DNA of 64,000 nt from Methanospirillum hungatei JF-1 (GCF_000013445.1 NC_007796.1:558001-622000); one strand, 5' to 3'. Counted from the stretch's first letter, positions 19,152 to 28,864 are shown. Notes: generated from the letters alone by a model not told the origin. Made by a program: numbers and translations.

Positions 19152-20156
19152 TCAGGTTTCCGTGTCATCGATTATCATCCTGGGATCCGTCAATAATGCC
19201 TGTACATTCAGTACATGAAGGGAATCGATCGTTCCACAAATGTAGTTCTGCCATGCAGTTTGTTCTTTCCTGACTGTCCTGACAATATCCCCGGTCTTGA
19301 GTGTGCCAATACCGGTTATCTGATCTGCCAGGAGGCCGAAGGTAAGATTTCCGTCGGTAAGAACAATAACCCGGTTCAGATCAGTCAGTCCCTTCTCGGG
19401 TATGGAGAGCAGAGTCCTGAGATCTACAAGTGAGATGATCTCACCCCTGACAGAGCATATCCCTGCTATAAAATCAGGTGTCCCGGGAACCGGGGTGATC
19501 TCTGATGTCTGGATCACCTCCCTGATGTATTTCATATCCACAGCAAACTCCTGGTACATCAGGTTAAACCGGATCACCTCGATTACCGGAGGCCGTTTCA
19601 CCTCTTCTTTCGGAAGTGCAAGTTGCTCTGCACGCTCCCTCAGCACCCGGTCAATTTCCTGGTAATCGCGCACTGATGAAATATGGGGGGTATCATTGCC
19701 TCCCGTGGGGTCAATAAGAATGTCAATAAGCCGTGTCTGGCCAATTAATCCATAATCCAGGAATTCAATAAGATCAAAAATGACTACCAGGTCTGATGTG
19801 ATGATCCGCATCCCGGGAATGATTGTCTGCAGATGCTCATTCATAAACCGGTCTTCAGGTTCCAGATCCCCACCCTGAATGACATATGTCTCATCTACCC
19901 AGAGGGCAACGTTTTCAAGTCCTTTTCTGACAATGATGAGGTTATCTGAAGGGAGGGGAGGGCGCTCTTTGAACCCGAACAGTTCCCGTATCGAATAGAC
20001 CTCTAATATCTCTCCATGAAGGTTAATCGTGCCGGCTTTTCCTTTTCCATTCCTGTTTTCTGTGTTGATACTAACCATTCTGATCATAAAAATCGCATCT
20101 GAAAACGGTATCCCGCACCTGATATGCCCGACAGAAAAGAACAGGTAATGATCCAT
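19152..20156 (-). CDS. cheW: Double-domain CheW-like adaptor
   Basis: This protein carries two CheW folds in tandem. The first (about 1-150, HYLFFSVGHIRCGIPFSDAI) is weakly conserved. The second (about 190-335) has the classic VIRFNLMYQEFAVDMKYIRE opening and the GTPDFIAGICSVRGEIISLV core. It would bridge the receptor and the CheA hybrid encoded next. An ATG at 20186 gives ten more residues; I prefer the internal ATG because the CheW strand starts directly after it. It is the first gene of the chemosensory operon, and its upstream region is shared with a divergent HTH regulator. Confidence 0.88.
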   Translation of the reverse strand: MDHYLFFSVGHIRCGIPFSDAIFMIRMVSINTENRNGKGKAGTINLHGEILEVYSIRELFGFKERPPLPSDNLIIVRKGLENVALWVDETYVIQGGDLEPEDRFMNEHLQTIIPGMRIITSDLVVIFDLIEFLDYGLIGQTRLIDILIDPTGGNDTPHISSVRDYQEIDRVLRERAEQLALPKEEVKRPPVIEVIRFNLMYQEFAVDMKYIREVIQTSEITPVPGTPDFIAGICSVRGEIISLVDLRTLLSIPEKGLTDLNRVIVLTDGNLTFGLLADQITGIGTLKTGDIVRTVRKEQTAWQNYICGTIDSLHVLNVQALLTDPRMIIDDTET

Positions 20157-20324
20157 GGCTGACCAACTATACAGATTATTCAGCATTTGTCTTTTTTCAT
20201 TATAATACTGCAGTATTTGTTGCCTGCATATCTGATCTTTGAAAAACCCTTTAATTTTATTAAATGAGATAAAAATGGAATTTTATCTCCTTATAGGGGA
20301 AAAAGTCGAGAAAATTTTAAGATA

Positions 20325-20358
20325 ATCGGGTGACCGATATAATAATAATATAATAAAA
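20325..20358. promoter_or_regulatory. Dyad operator and A+T-rich promoter between chemosensory operon and HTH gene
   Basis: A dyad ATCGG-GTGA-CCGAT is followed by a TATA-like tract (ATATAATAATAATATAATAA) 20-40 bases before the HTH gene. The dyad could let the HTH protein regulate itself and the divergent chemosensory operon. This is inferred from position and symmetry only. Confidence 0.45.
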
Positions 20359-20377
20359 ACAATGGAATGAATCAGGG

Positions 20378-20776
20378 ATGGGGATGGGTCCGGATACAGT
20401 AGTTCATCTTTCGGATACCGATATTGAGATAATTGATATCCTTTCTGACGTTGGTTTGAAGAGTGGGGAAGCACGGGTGCTGGTTGTGCTCTTTAAGGGG
20501 TATGACCTGACCTCGCGTGAGCTTGAGCGGATATCTGATCTCCGGCAGCCAGAAGTCAGTATCGCAATAAATCAGCTTATTAAACGAAGCTGGGTGTATG
20601 TTACCAGTCATATCACCGAGAAAAAAGGGCGTCCGGTCAAGGTTTACAGTCTTCAGCGTTCGATTGATGAGATCCTTGATCAGATCAAAGGTGAGATTGA
20701 AGGAGACTACCGCAGAAAGATTGAGGTTATTGAGCGGGTCAGAGTGATGGTCCGTGAGGCAAAAGAAACCGAATAA
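20378..20776 (+). CDS. Small winged-HTH transcription regulator
   Basis: A 132-residue ArsR/TrmB-like DNA-binding protein. Residues about 25-100 form a winged helix: GLKSGEARVLVVLFKG (helix 1), TSRELERISDLRQPEVSIAI (recognition region) and KKGRPVKVYSL (wing). The C-terminus is a charged helix (about 105-132) suited to dimerisation. No ligand domain is present. It is divergent from the chemosensory operon, with a dyad in the shared spacer, so it is a natural candidate regulator of that operon. ATGs at 20378 and 20384 are both possible. Confidence 0.82.
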   Translation: MGMGPDTVVHLSDTDIEIIDILSDVGLKSGEARVLVVLFKGYDLTSRELERISDLRQPEVSIAINQLIKRSWVYVTSHITEKKGRPVKVYSLQRSIDEILDQIKGEIEGDYRRKIEVIERVRVMVREAKETE

Positions 20777-20942
20777 CTTTCCCTTTTCAATTATCTCCTG
20801 TATCGGGGAACAATACATTGATCCGGATTAACCGGATACCCATTTTTTTGCAGATCATAATACGATATATCCGGGGAGTTTCTTCCACCAGAAATATCAG
20901 GGACTGATGTCATACCATACTGCATATATCTGGTGATCATCT

Positions 20943-22586
20943 GTGAAAATGGCGTTCTGGGTAGCATCCATCATTCTTGTTCTGATCTTTTCTGCTGGTG
21001 TGGTCGCTGGCGAAGATATGACCGACCGGATTCAATATGCTGAATACTGGTATCAGCAGGGAGTTTCTGAGTTCCTCTTAAAGCACTATGACCGGGCGCT
21101 CTATCTGCTGGATACTGCTGTCGCCCAGGATCCGGATCTTGCCGATGCCTGGTACTGGCGGGGGGTGGTTCTCAGTGCTCTTGGTGATAGTGCGGGTTCA
21201 GCTGAATCCATAGCAAAAGCAAAAGCCATGAACCCCATGATAGATGATCCCTTTCATCGTCGTGTCGGACCTCTTGCAGAGCTGGTTATTACTCCTGTTC
21301 CAACACCCCGGACTGTCAGGGATGAAGAACAGCCACAGATGGTGGAGACAAAGATTGATCTCTCCAAGCAACCAGATCCGACCGGACCTGATATGGTTAT
21401 GACTTCATTTACCCCCCTGGTCAGGGAAGGAAATCCACAGCTTGAGGTGAAGGCCACTGTTGTAAACCAGGGATACCGGCCATCCACGGACTTTTTCATT
21501 ACGTTCTATGCGTCAGATGATGCAACCATCACCCGGGATGACACGCCAATCGGGTATTATCTTATTCCGAACCTGAAGCAGGATATGGAGAAGAAACTTA
21601 TCGGATACTTTCCGATGGAGCGGATGCAGCCTGGAACCTTTTACCTTGGGGCCATTGCAGATCCGGCAAATGAGATAATGGAGGTTTCAGAGGATAATAA
21701 TGTGATAGTTTCAGCCTCAAAAGTGACCATTCCTGATGTGAAGAGTTCGGCATTCCTGGTCACAACCGGTTCTGTGCCATTTGTGTCAGAAGAGACAAAC
21801 GAAGATACACGATTTACCATTACTCGGCCGGATCTTGTGATCAGTAAGGTAACCAGCCAGCAGTCTGCAGTACAGGGGGGAACCCTGAATGTCAACACGA
21901 CGGTGAAAAACCAGGGTTCAGCCTCTGCAGGACCATTCAGGATCTCGCTTTATCTCTCACCAGATGCCCTGATTACTGAAAAGGATCGTGAGATTGGATA
22001 TGGGGAGGTTACGGATCTCGGGGTTGGGATGCTCCGCGACGGAACCGCCATTGCAACCATTCCGGCAGATCTCATCCCCGGCACGTATTACCTGGGGGTG
22101 ATGGTAGATTCAGGGAAAGTCATATCTGAAGAGAATGAAGCAAATAATGTCCTCTTTGCCGATAAGATGGTAAAGATCTCCGCCGGGACCCAGCCGGTCG
22201 TGACAGAGACTCCACAACCACTCACACTTCCGGATCTTACCATCCCTGATATCAGTTCAGATACTGAAGGAACCCCGGGCGGAGTTATGAATGTCTCCAC
22301 ATCAATACGAAATGTTGGAACAGGTGATGCAGGTTCCTTTATTGTAGAGCTTTATCTCTCCACTGATGCTGAACTATCTGATGAGGATATTCTCTTAGGT
22401 ATGGGTGAGATACCAGAACTCCCTGCAGGGACTCAGTCTGATGGGAATGCACCAACCCCGATTCCGGTGAACATGACTCCGGGAATATATTACTTCGGTA
22501 TCCTGGTGGATGGTGAGGATGATGTCATCGAATCAGATGAAACCAATAATATGAGGTTTGCAAAAATCCCGGTAACTATCAAATAA
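20943..22586 (+). CDS. Exported TPR protein with three CARDB domains
   Basis: A 547-residue secreted protein. A signal peptide (AFWVASIILVLIFSAGVVAG) precedes two TPR-like helical pairs (about 28-95: YWYQQGVSEFLLKHYDRAL and DAWYWRGVVLSALGDSAGS). Three CARDB (cell-adhesion-related Ig-like) domains follow, each opening like PDLVISKV and containing the VNTTVKNQG or VSTSIRNVG strand and an ALITEKDREIGYG-type turn. It is likely a cell-surface adhesin or scaffold. The GTG at 20943 has GGTGAT upstream; an ATG two codons later is equally possible. The gene is followed by a hairpin that overlaps the ribosome binding site of the soluble receptor gene. Confidence 0.85.
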   Translation: MKMAFWVASIILVLIFSAGVVAGEDMTDRIQYAEYWYQQGVSEFLLKHYDRALYLLDTAVAQDPDLADAWYWRGVVLSALGDSAGSAESIAKAKAMNPMIDDPFHRRVGPLAELVITPVPTPRTVRDEEQPQMVETKIDLSKQPDPTGPDMVMTSFTPLVREGNPQLEVKATVVNQGYRPSTDFFITFYASDDATITRDDTPIGYYLIPNLKQDMEKKLIGYFPMERMQPGTFYLGAIADPANEIMEVSEDNNVIVSASKVTIPDVKSSAFLVTTGSVPFVSEETNEDTRFTITRPDLVISKVTSQQSAVQGGTLNVNTTVKNQGSASAGPFRISLYLSPDALITEKDREIGYGEVTDLGVGMLRDGTAIATIPADLIPGTYYLGVMVDSGKVISEENEANNVLFADKMVKISAGTQPVVTETPQPLTLPDLTIPDISSDTEGTPGGVMNVSTSIRNVGTGDAGSFIVELYLSTDAELSDEDILLGMGEIPELPAGTQSDGNAPTPIPVNMTPGIYYFGILVDGEDDVIESDETNNMRFAKIPVTIK

Positions 22587-22588
22587 AA

Positions 22589-22617
22589 CCCTCAACTTTT
22601 TTATACTATTGAGGGGG
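22589..22617 (+). promoter_or_regulatory. Hairpin that encloses the ribosome binding site of the next gene
   Basis: CCCTCAA (22589-22595) and TTGAGGG (22609-22615) form a perfect 7-bp stem around a T-rich loop. The 3' arm contains the GAGGGGG ribosome binding site of the receptor gene starting at 22625. Folding would hide the site. The T-run in the loop could also act as a terminator for the upstream gene. Confidence 0.55.
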
Positions 22618-22624
22618 AAACACT

Positions 22625-25459
22625 ATGCAGACGAGTAACAATAGTGTGGGAGTTATAATGACAGATCAACTTCGTGATATTCTTATACACATCCTCTCTG
22701 ACGATCCAAGTCCCGATATTCCGGGTACTGACATACTTCCAGGAGAGGGTGACCGCGAGCTGTTAACATCGTTCGTACAAAAAAGGGCCGTTCTCCAGAA
22801 GAAAAAGAACAGGATGGATGCTATTTTTGCTCATAGTCCCCAGCCGATACTCATCCTGAACCCAGAGGCACGGATAACCGAAGTAAACCCATCATTTCTC
22901 CAAATCAGCGGATTTTCTCCAGAAGCATGTATCGGAAAACCGATCCAGACCATAGTGCCTGGATTTGTCCTTCCTGGTCATGGATATAATGAGAGTAGGA
23001 GAGATTCAGAAATTTTCACTCTGGATTTCCCCCATGGAAGGCGAATACTTGAGCAGTATCCTATCCCGGTTCGAGATGAGTCTGGCACTCTTACTGAGAT
23101 AATCCTTGTCTTTAAAGATATCACTATCCGGGTTCAGGCAGAACAGAAGGCAGAGGAGATACGGGAAAAACTGGCACATGATTATGGTGAACGTGTCAAG
23201 GAACAGAAGGTTTTTTACTCGGTTGCATCACTTATCCAGGAAGATACTCTGTCTGTACCGGATGTGCTCAGCAAAGTGGCATTTTTAATTCCTCCTGGCT
23301 GGCAGTACCCGGAAGAGACCGTTGCACGCATCCTGTATGGTAATGAGGTATATACAACTCCTGATTTTATCGAAACCCCCTGGATTCAGCGGGCCCTCTT
23401 TCAGACCCGGCGGGGGACAGAGGGCATCATCGAGGTAGCCTACCTGTCAGAAAAGGCTCCAGAATATGAAGGCCCGTTCCTACTTGAGGAGAGAAATCTC
23501 ATTAATTCACTTGCCGAGATGCTCAAGACCTATATTGACCGAAAGGAAGGTGAGCAGGAACTTGAGAAAAAGATGCATGATCTTGGCGAGCGTGTGAAAG
23601 AACAGCAGCTTTTCTACAAAACCTCATCGCTTATACAGGACGATTCAAAGAAGATAACCGAAGTTTTGCAGGATGTTGTTCTCCTCCTTCCTCCCGGCTG
23701 GCAGTATCCTGAGATCACCGGCGGCCGGATTCAGTACGGCGATACTGCACTGGCAACCCCTAATTTCCGGGAAAGTCCATGGATTCAGACATCGTCATTT
23801 ATTACCCGTGCCGGGATGACCGGAAAGATAGATGTTGTCTACCTTGAAGAAAAACCTCCGGAATATGAGGGGCCATTCCTCAAAGAGGAGCGCAATCTGA
23901 TAAATTCTCTTGCAGATATGCTAAAGACCTATATTGATCGCAAGGAGGGAGAACAGGAACTGGAACGTAGGATGATGGAGATTGAGGAGCTGGAACACCT
24001 GAATAATACGATAGTCCAGCAGATCCCAATGCCTGTGCTGCTTATTGATGAGAACCAGCAGATTCTGGTGACGAATGATGCATATATCCGATTAACGGGA
24101 TATACCAGGGAAGAACTCCTCCATATGACCCCCCGTGATATTACCGTCCTTGAATATTCAGGAGAAGGTTTAAAGGAGTTATTATCCACAATGAAGCCCA
24201 CTTTTGGTGAGCTTACATGCAAATTTCCTCTTGGGATCAGGATTCTTGAACAGTATGGTATCCCGATATTCTCCAGGTCAGGATTGCTTGAAAATTACCT
24301 GATCGTATATAATGATATCACCGAGCGAAAACGGCAGGAAGAAGAGGTTCAGAAATTACTGACCGATTCCAGAACCATGTCTGAAACACTCTCAAAAAGT
24401 GCTGAGGATCTTGAAACCGGTATGGCACGGATGGCAGAAGGAGATCTCAGATATCGTGCACCGGTCATGGAGCAGGATCCCCTCTCAAAGATAAAAAATG
24501 ATTATAATACCGCTCTTGCTGCCATCTCGCTTCTGATAGAAGAACTTGAAGGTTCAATATCTCTCCTGACCGGAACATCAGAGAAAACACTTTCGCAGAC
24601 TGATAATATCAAGAAGGCAATACGTGATATTGCAGATGACGTCCAGAATTCAACTGCCGGAGCACGTGAGCAGATGGAGGAGACAAGGCGGATATCTGAT
24701 GACATCCGACTCCTTTCTGAACGTATTAGTCAGATTGTTGATATCACCACACGGCTCATGGAACTTGCGGCACAAACAGCCAGCCAGGGAGTAGAGGCCG
24801 GACAAATAGGGGGTGTTGCCAGTGAGAAGATGGAGTCGGTCGGGAAGATAAGTGCAGATAATATGAAGCAGATTACCGGACTGAATGAACAGATGGCAGA
24901 GATTGATAAGATAGTCAGGCTCATTTCAGATATCTCCAGTCAGACAAACCTTCTTGCACTCAATGCGGCAATAGAGGCCGCACGGGCCGGTGAACATGGC
25001 AGGGGGTTTGCCGTGGTTGCCCAGGAAGTAAAAAACCTGGCTGGTCAGTCAAAATTAGCAACCACCCAGATTGAAGAACTTATCCGGACTATCCAGTCAA
25101 AATCGGCCGATACGGTTACCTCAATTGAAGCAGCTTATAAGGAGATCCATGAGGGCATTGCAAGTGTGAATAAGACGATTGATGTTCTTTCCTCAATAAC
25201 ATCTCATGTGACCGAGATATCTGATGGTATCAGCCAGGTTATGGTTGCGACGAAGGATGAAGAGGTACTGATGAATCGTGTCCAGGAAGGTATCGGGGTA
25301 ATGAACTCAGAGAGTGAGAAGAATCTGGCACGTATGGAAGAGATATCACACCGAATGGATGAGAGCAGGCATGCCACGGATGATATTGCATCCTCCTCAC
25401 TGGAGATAGCCCGTCTCTCTGGAAATCTAAAAAAGCAGGCTGACAGGTTTTTCCTTTAA
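22625..25459 (+). CDS. Soluble PAS chemoreceptor with duplicated sensor modules
   Basis: A 944-residue methyl-accepting protein without membrane segments. An N-terminal PAS domain (about 60-180, [20 protein letters not shown]) is followed by two nearly identical modules (about 195-315 and 320-440). Each opens with ERVKEQ, has PPGWQYPE and ends in [27 protein letters not shown] second PAS domain (about 450-570), a HAMP-like helix ([12 protein letters not shown]) and the signalling domain follow, with tip [18 protein letters not shown] and [14 protein letters not shown]. It presumably senses a cytoplasmic or redox signal. The start has GAGGGGG eight bases upstream, within a hairpin. Confidence 0.9.
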   Translation: MQTSNNSVGVIMTDQLRDILIHILSDDPSPDIPGTDILPGEGDRELLTSFVQKRAVLQKKKNRMDAIFAHSPQPILILNPEARITEVNPSFLQISGFSPEACIGKPIQTIVPGFVLPGHGYNESRRDSEIFTLDFPHGRRILEQYPIPVRDESGTLTEIILVFKDITIRVQAEQKAEEIREKLAHDYGERVKEQKVFYSVASLIQEDTLSVPDVLSKVAFLIPPGWQYPEETVARILYGNEVYTTPDFIETPWIQRALFQTRRGTEGIIEVAYLSEKAPEYEGPFLLEERNLINSLAEMLKTYIDRKEGEQELEKKMHDLGERVKEQQLFYKTSSLIQDDSKKITEVLQDVVLLLPPGWQYPEITGGRIQYGDTALATPNFRESPWIQTSSFITRAGMTGKIDVVYLEEKPPEYEGPFLKEERNLINSLADMLKTYIDRKEGEQELERRMMEIEELEHLNNTIVQQIPMPVLLIDENQQILVTNDAYIRLTGYTREELLHMTPRDITVLEYSGEGLKELLSTMKPTFGELTCKFPLGIRILEQYGIPIFSRSGLLENYLIVYNDITERKRQEEEVQKLLTDSRTMSETLSKSAEDLETGMARMAEGDLRYRAPVMEQDPLSKIKNDYNTALAAISLLIEELEGSISLLTGTSEKTLSQTDNIKKAIRDIADDVQNSTAGAREQMEETRRISDDIRLLSERISQIVDITTRLMELAAQTASQGVEAGQIGGVASEKMESVGKISADNMKQITGLNEQMAEIDKIVRLISDISSQTNLLALNAAIEAARAGEHGRGFAVVAQEVKNLAGQSKLATTQIEELIRTIQSKSADTVTSIEAAYKEIHEGIASVNKTIDVLSSITSHVTEISDGISQVMVATKDEEVLMNRVQEGIGVMNSESEKNLARMEEISHRMDESRHATDDIASSSLEIARLSGNLKKQADRFFL

Positions 25460-25499
25460 GAGGAGTACCCTTATATTGAACCGGGTGAAACCTTCAGGT

Positions 25500-25973
25500 A
25501 TGAACATTCGAGTCCTTACCGGGTTATGTACCCTTCTTTCTCTTTTCATCCTGGTACAGATCGTATCAGCCGGGCCGGCTCTGACTGATGATGACACGGC
25601 ATTTCTTTCTGACATTCTCACCTCCGGAATCCCGATGTTATACCAGACTCCGGAAGCGATGAATATCGGGGTTTATTATGGACGGGATTCCGCGATTGCC
25701 GACATTGCATCCAAAAAGAGTGAAGCACTTCTTTCTTTTACCGAGAAGATTAAGGGGTATACTTTGAGCCCTGAAACGACGAAAATTCGTGACTCCTGGC
25801 TTATTGCTGCTGATAAACTGAAAGCTGATCTAGAGGAGTATGGGACACTTATCCCAGGATGTGGATCCTGTGTGGCTGCAATGAATGAGATGTATCCTGA
25901 TCTGCTTGCTTCCGCTTCATCATTCCAGAAAGAATTCATAGCATTTTATAAGAAAAATCAGGTTACTCCCTGA
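25500..25973 (+). CDS. Small exported protein of unknown function
   Basis: About 157 residues. The signal peptide MNIRVLTGLCTLLSLFILVQ is followed by IVSAG, a good cleavage site. The mature part is helical, with a C-G-x-C motif (PGCGSCVAAM) that could form a disulfide. I do not recognise the family. An in-frame TTG at 25476 has an AGGAG site about ten bases upstream and gives eight extra residues; the ATG is preceded only by AGGT. It lies 40 bases after the soluble receptor gene and could be co-transcribed with it. Confidence 0.7.
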   Translation: MNIRVLTGLCTLLSLFILVQIVSAGPALTDDDTAFLSDILTSGIPMLYQTPEAMNIGVYYGRDSAIADIASKKSEALLSFTEKIKGYTLSPETTKIRDSWLIAADKLKADLEEYGTLIPGCGSCVAAMNEMYPDLLASASSFQKEFIAFYKKNQVTP

Positions 25974-25976
25974 TTC

Positions 25977-26465
25977 TCATTCTATTCTTTTACATAAGAC
26001 TTCGATTGCTTCCTGAAATGTCCTGCTGTCAGGTCGCACGATTACGACCGGGATGTCAACGATCCGCTCTATCAGGGTTGCAAGAATGGGAGCACAGATG
26101 ATTCCACCTGCTCCTTCTTTTTCTGCCCGGACCGCTGCAACGATGCAGTCTTCCATGGTATTGGCAGTATATCCTTTGATTCTGATCTTTCTCCCGTTCA
26201 TTTCGATGGTCCCGGCCCCAATTTCATCAAGGAGAAATTTTGCAGCGATTATGGCGATCATGTCCTGTTCATAGGGTTCCAGTGCCTGCACAATGGCCCG
26301 GACCGTTGATAACCGGGGATCGCGTTCTCCTGAGGTTATCTTATACAGGGTCGCTGGTGGAATCCCCGCAAGTTCTGCAAGTTCCTTCAGGCTCATCTGA
26401 CGGCGGTCAAGTGCCTCTTCAAGGGCAGATTTAAAATCTTGTCTGAAGACGGAGCGGGAGAACAT
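25977..26465 (-). CDS. XRE-type HTH regulator with C-terminal ligand-like domain
   Basis: A 162-residue DNA-binding protein. The N-terminal HTH (about 12-70) has the Cro/XRE pattern LKELAELAGIPPATLYKITS followed by GERDPRLSTVRAIVQAL. The C-terminal half (about 75-162) contains GYTANTMEDCIVAAVRAEKE, GIICAPILATLIER and VVIVRPDSRTFQEAIE, which recall the alternating fold of PrpR-type sensory domains. It is divergent from hypD by 111 bases, so it may control hydrogenase maturation, but no operator stands out. The effector is unknown. Confidence 0.8.
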   Translation of the reverse strand: MFSRSVFRQDFKSALEEALDRRQMSLKELAELAGIPPATLYKITSGERDPRLSTVRAIVQALEPYEQDMIAIIAAKFLLDEIGAGTIEMNGRKIRIKGYTANTMEDCIVAAVRAEKEGAGGIICAPILATLIERIVDIPVVIVRPDSRTFQEAIEVLCKRIE

Positions 26466-26576
26466 ACTTACAGGTATGAGTTTTCTCCTCTATGACTGTT
26501 CAGGTAGGTCCTTTATATACTCAATAATTCTGATATCTGTTCCAGTTCCTGATGAGTATCTTTTTCACGTTTCAGG

Positions 26577-27623
26577 TTGACTTTTGAGAGATTTATGCCC
26601 GGGAAGAATCCGATAGCAGAGAAAATTCATGAGCTGACTGACCGCGATCTTACGTTTATGCATGTATGCGGAACGCATGAGGCCGCTATTGCACGTCATG
26701 GAATCCGAAGCCTTCTTCCAAAGAATCTGAAGATTGTGATGGGACCCGGATGTCCGGTCTGTATCACTCCACAGGGAGAGATAGATGCAGCCCTTGAGTT
26801 TGCGGAAAAAGGGTGCATCATTGCGACATATGGTGATCTGCTCAGGGTGCCTGGTTCAAATGTTTCACTGGAAAGCTCTGGAGCCGATGTCCGTATTGTT
26901 CAGGGTGTGCATAAGGCTGTTGAGATAGCAAAGAATACCGATAAAGAAGTGGTTTTCATTTCGGTCGGATTTGAAACAACCGCACCAACCGTTGCAGCAA
27001 TGCTTCTGACAAATCCTCCGAAGAATTTCTCCATATTGAGTTGTCATCGCCTGGTTCCCCCCGCAATGGAGTGGTTGCTATCCCAGGGTGAGGCAGCACT
27101 GCACGGATTTCTCCTTCCCGGCCACGTACTGACCGTTACCGGTCTTGAGGGTTATCGAAGGTTTCCGGTCCCCCAGGTGGTAGCGGGTTTTGAGCCTGAT
27201 GATATTCTGCTTGGTCTTCTTATGCTGGTACAGCAGATCAGGGAAGGCGTCGCACGGGTCGATAATGCGTATCCACGAGCGGTTTCTGATGAGGGAAATC
27301 CGAAGGCCATGGCGGTGATGAATATGGTCTTTGAACCATGTGATGTTGAGTGGCGGGGATTCCCGGTTATTCCTCAGTCAGGACTCCGGCTTCGTGAAGA
27401 GTTTTCTGCGTGGGATGCCCAGAAGAAATTTGATGTAACGATTAAACCGACGAAGAAACAAGCCGGATGTATCTGTGATAAAATCCTCCGGGGTATTGCA
27501 ACTCCGGTTGATTGTAAACTCTTTGATAAGACATGTACGCCACGGACACCGGTCGGTCCGTGTATGGTCAGTCATGAAGGAGCGTGCAAGATTTGGCACC
27601 ATTACCACATTCGGAAAGTTTAA
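26577..27623 (+). CDS. hypD: [NiFe]-hydrogenase maturation protein HypD
   Basis: HypD acts with HypC to assemble the Fe(CN)2CO group of [NiFe]-hydrogenases, which Methanomicrobiales need for growth on H2. The 348-residue product shows all conserved blocks: HVCGTHEAAIARHGIRSLLP, GPGCPVCITPQGEID, YGDLLRVPGS, SVGFETTAPT and LLPGHV. The C-terminal [4Fe-4S] cysteines lie in CICDKILRG and DCKLFDKTC...GPCMVSHEGAC. The listed start is a TTG preceded by CAGG; the ATG at 26595 is an alternative that would cost six residues. The other hyp genes are not in the window. Confidence 0.95.
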   Translation: MTFERFMPGKNPIAEKIHELTDRDLTFMHVCGTHEAAIARHGIRSLLPKNLKIVMGPGCPVCITPQGEIDAALEFAEKGCIIATYGDLLRVPGSNVSLESSGADVRIVQGVHKAVEIAKNTDKEVVFISVGFETTAPTVAAMLLTNPPKNFSILSCHRLVPPAMEWLLSQGEAALHGFLLPGHVLTVTGLEGYRRFPVPQVVAGFEPDDILLGLLMLVQQIREGVARVDNAYPRAVSDEGNPKAMAVMNMVFEPCDVEWRGFPVIPQSGLRLREEFSAWDAQKKFDVTIKPTKKQAGCICDKILRGIATPVDCKLFDKTCTPRTPVGPCMVSHEGACKIWHHYHIRKV

Positions 27624-28052
27624 TTTCGATATTTTAACCATGACTCGCGTGTCATGATCTCTCTTTTGTTTTTTGTGAACTCTCGATGGACCTCTAACAC
27701 CGAGGGGGCAGTACCGGTAAATTTACTGCTTAATTTTTGAGCGCCTGTCTGGGGTGACGTATGAGGGCAGGTTCAGATCAGACGATCATGTTACTCACAT
27801 GGACTGATCTTAGATGTAATGTCAGTTTTCCAGAGACGGGCTGATCAAGCAGTTGTTAGAATTTGAAAAGTACACACCTGAATAGTTAGAATACGGGGCA
27901 CAGTCTGTCGGGTATTATTAAAATATGAACATAATTCAACCGTCACGGAAAACAAGGGGTGGCTGCTGTGGAAAAAAATCTCAATAATATGAAATCTTCA
28001 TTTATTAGAGAATAATTAAGACTATATGATACATTGGAGATAATAGATTATT
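27624..28052. other. Gene-free stretch after hypD
   Basis: About 430 bases without a convincing reading frame on either strand. It holds a TTTTGTTTTTTG tract shortly after hypD that may end its transcript, and A+T-rich sequence just before the antitoxin gene that may be its promoter. I see no repeat or RNA gene in it. Confidence 0.5.
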
Positions 28053-28334
28053 ATGGCAGTCACCGTATCGTTGAGCGAATCAGACTACAAATTCGTTCAA
28101 ATACTGAAAGATCGTGACGATGCATCAACTGATGGCGAAGTTCTTCAAAAATGCCTCATAGACGCAATCGATCCTAATGAAGCTGAAATCATCGCAGAAA
28201 TCATGGGTCAGGCGAACGAACCGGATGAGCCTATTAATGAGGAGACTATGGAGGGAATCCGCCGGGGGCTTGAAGATGTGAAGCAGGGAAGATACCGGCC
28301 TCTTGATGAGATTTCCAAAGAGATGGGGATCTGA
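28053..28334 (+). CDS. RelB-like antitoxin
   Basis: A 93-residue acidic protein in the position and size of a RelB-type antitoxin. The N-terminal strand and helix (VTVSLSESDYKFVQIL) resemble a ribbon-helix-helix start. The C-terminal half (GIRRGLEDVKQGRYRPLDEI) has the typical toxin-binding form seen before RelE genes. The toxin reading frame begins directly after its stop codon, so the two were translated together. The toxin frame now carries a stop codon, so the protein may be an orphan. Confidence 0.72.
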   Translation: MAVTVSLSESDYKFVQILKDRDDASTDGEVLQKCLIDAIDPNEAEIIAEIMGQANEPDEPINEETMEGIRRGLEDVKQGRYRPLDEISKEMGI

Positions 28335-28604
28335 TTGCATTATCATGTCTCTTTCTCTTATTAAGCAGAGAGCAATCTAAAACAACTTCAGCGGGATATT
28401 GCGATAAGAATACGAGATAAAATCAAATGGCTTGAGAAGGTAAATAATCCCAGAAAATATCTGCGGAAGGTTGAAGGAATTAGTGACGTTCCAACGTATA
28501 GATACCGGGTCGGAGACTATCGGGCGTTTCTTACTTTTGAAGATGACAAACTCATTATCATCGTTAACGAAATCGGCAAACGGGAAAATATTTTCACAAA
28601 ATAG
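28335..28604 (+). pseudogene. RelE-type toxin gene with an in-frame stop codon
   Basis: Read from the TTG directly after the antitoxin stop, the frame gives HYHVSFSY, then TAA at 28362-28364, then AESNLKQLQRDIAIRIRDKI and on to RYRVGDYRAFLTF and NEIGKRENIFTK. The part after the stop is a normal RelE/ParE-fold mRNA interferase, including the basic R-Y-R-V-G-D-Y-R strand. RelE proteins usually have S/T-K-S-A-E here, so the TAA most simply comes from AAA (Lys) by one change. The rest of the frame is undamaged, so inactivation looks recent. Only 80 or so residues would be made by internal initiation. Confidence 0.75.
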
Positions 28605-28864
28605 TTCTCTCCCCATAATAAATGTTATGTATTAATTTATTGAAATAAATTCGGGCTTTTATCTAATTAACAAGTTGGATAAAAATTTTTGGAGTTATTC
28701 ATATTAATATTCAGAGATATCAGCCAATGTTCCGCGTGTTATATCAACGGTAGAAAATTTGTCTGATATGGTGGTAGTCATTCAATTTTTCTCTCTAATT
28801 ATCGCTGAAAAATCATTGAAAAACCAGAGCCTTTATCTGTGTTTAGTGAGTATATAGTAAGGTT

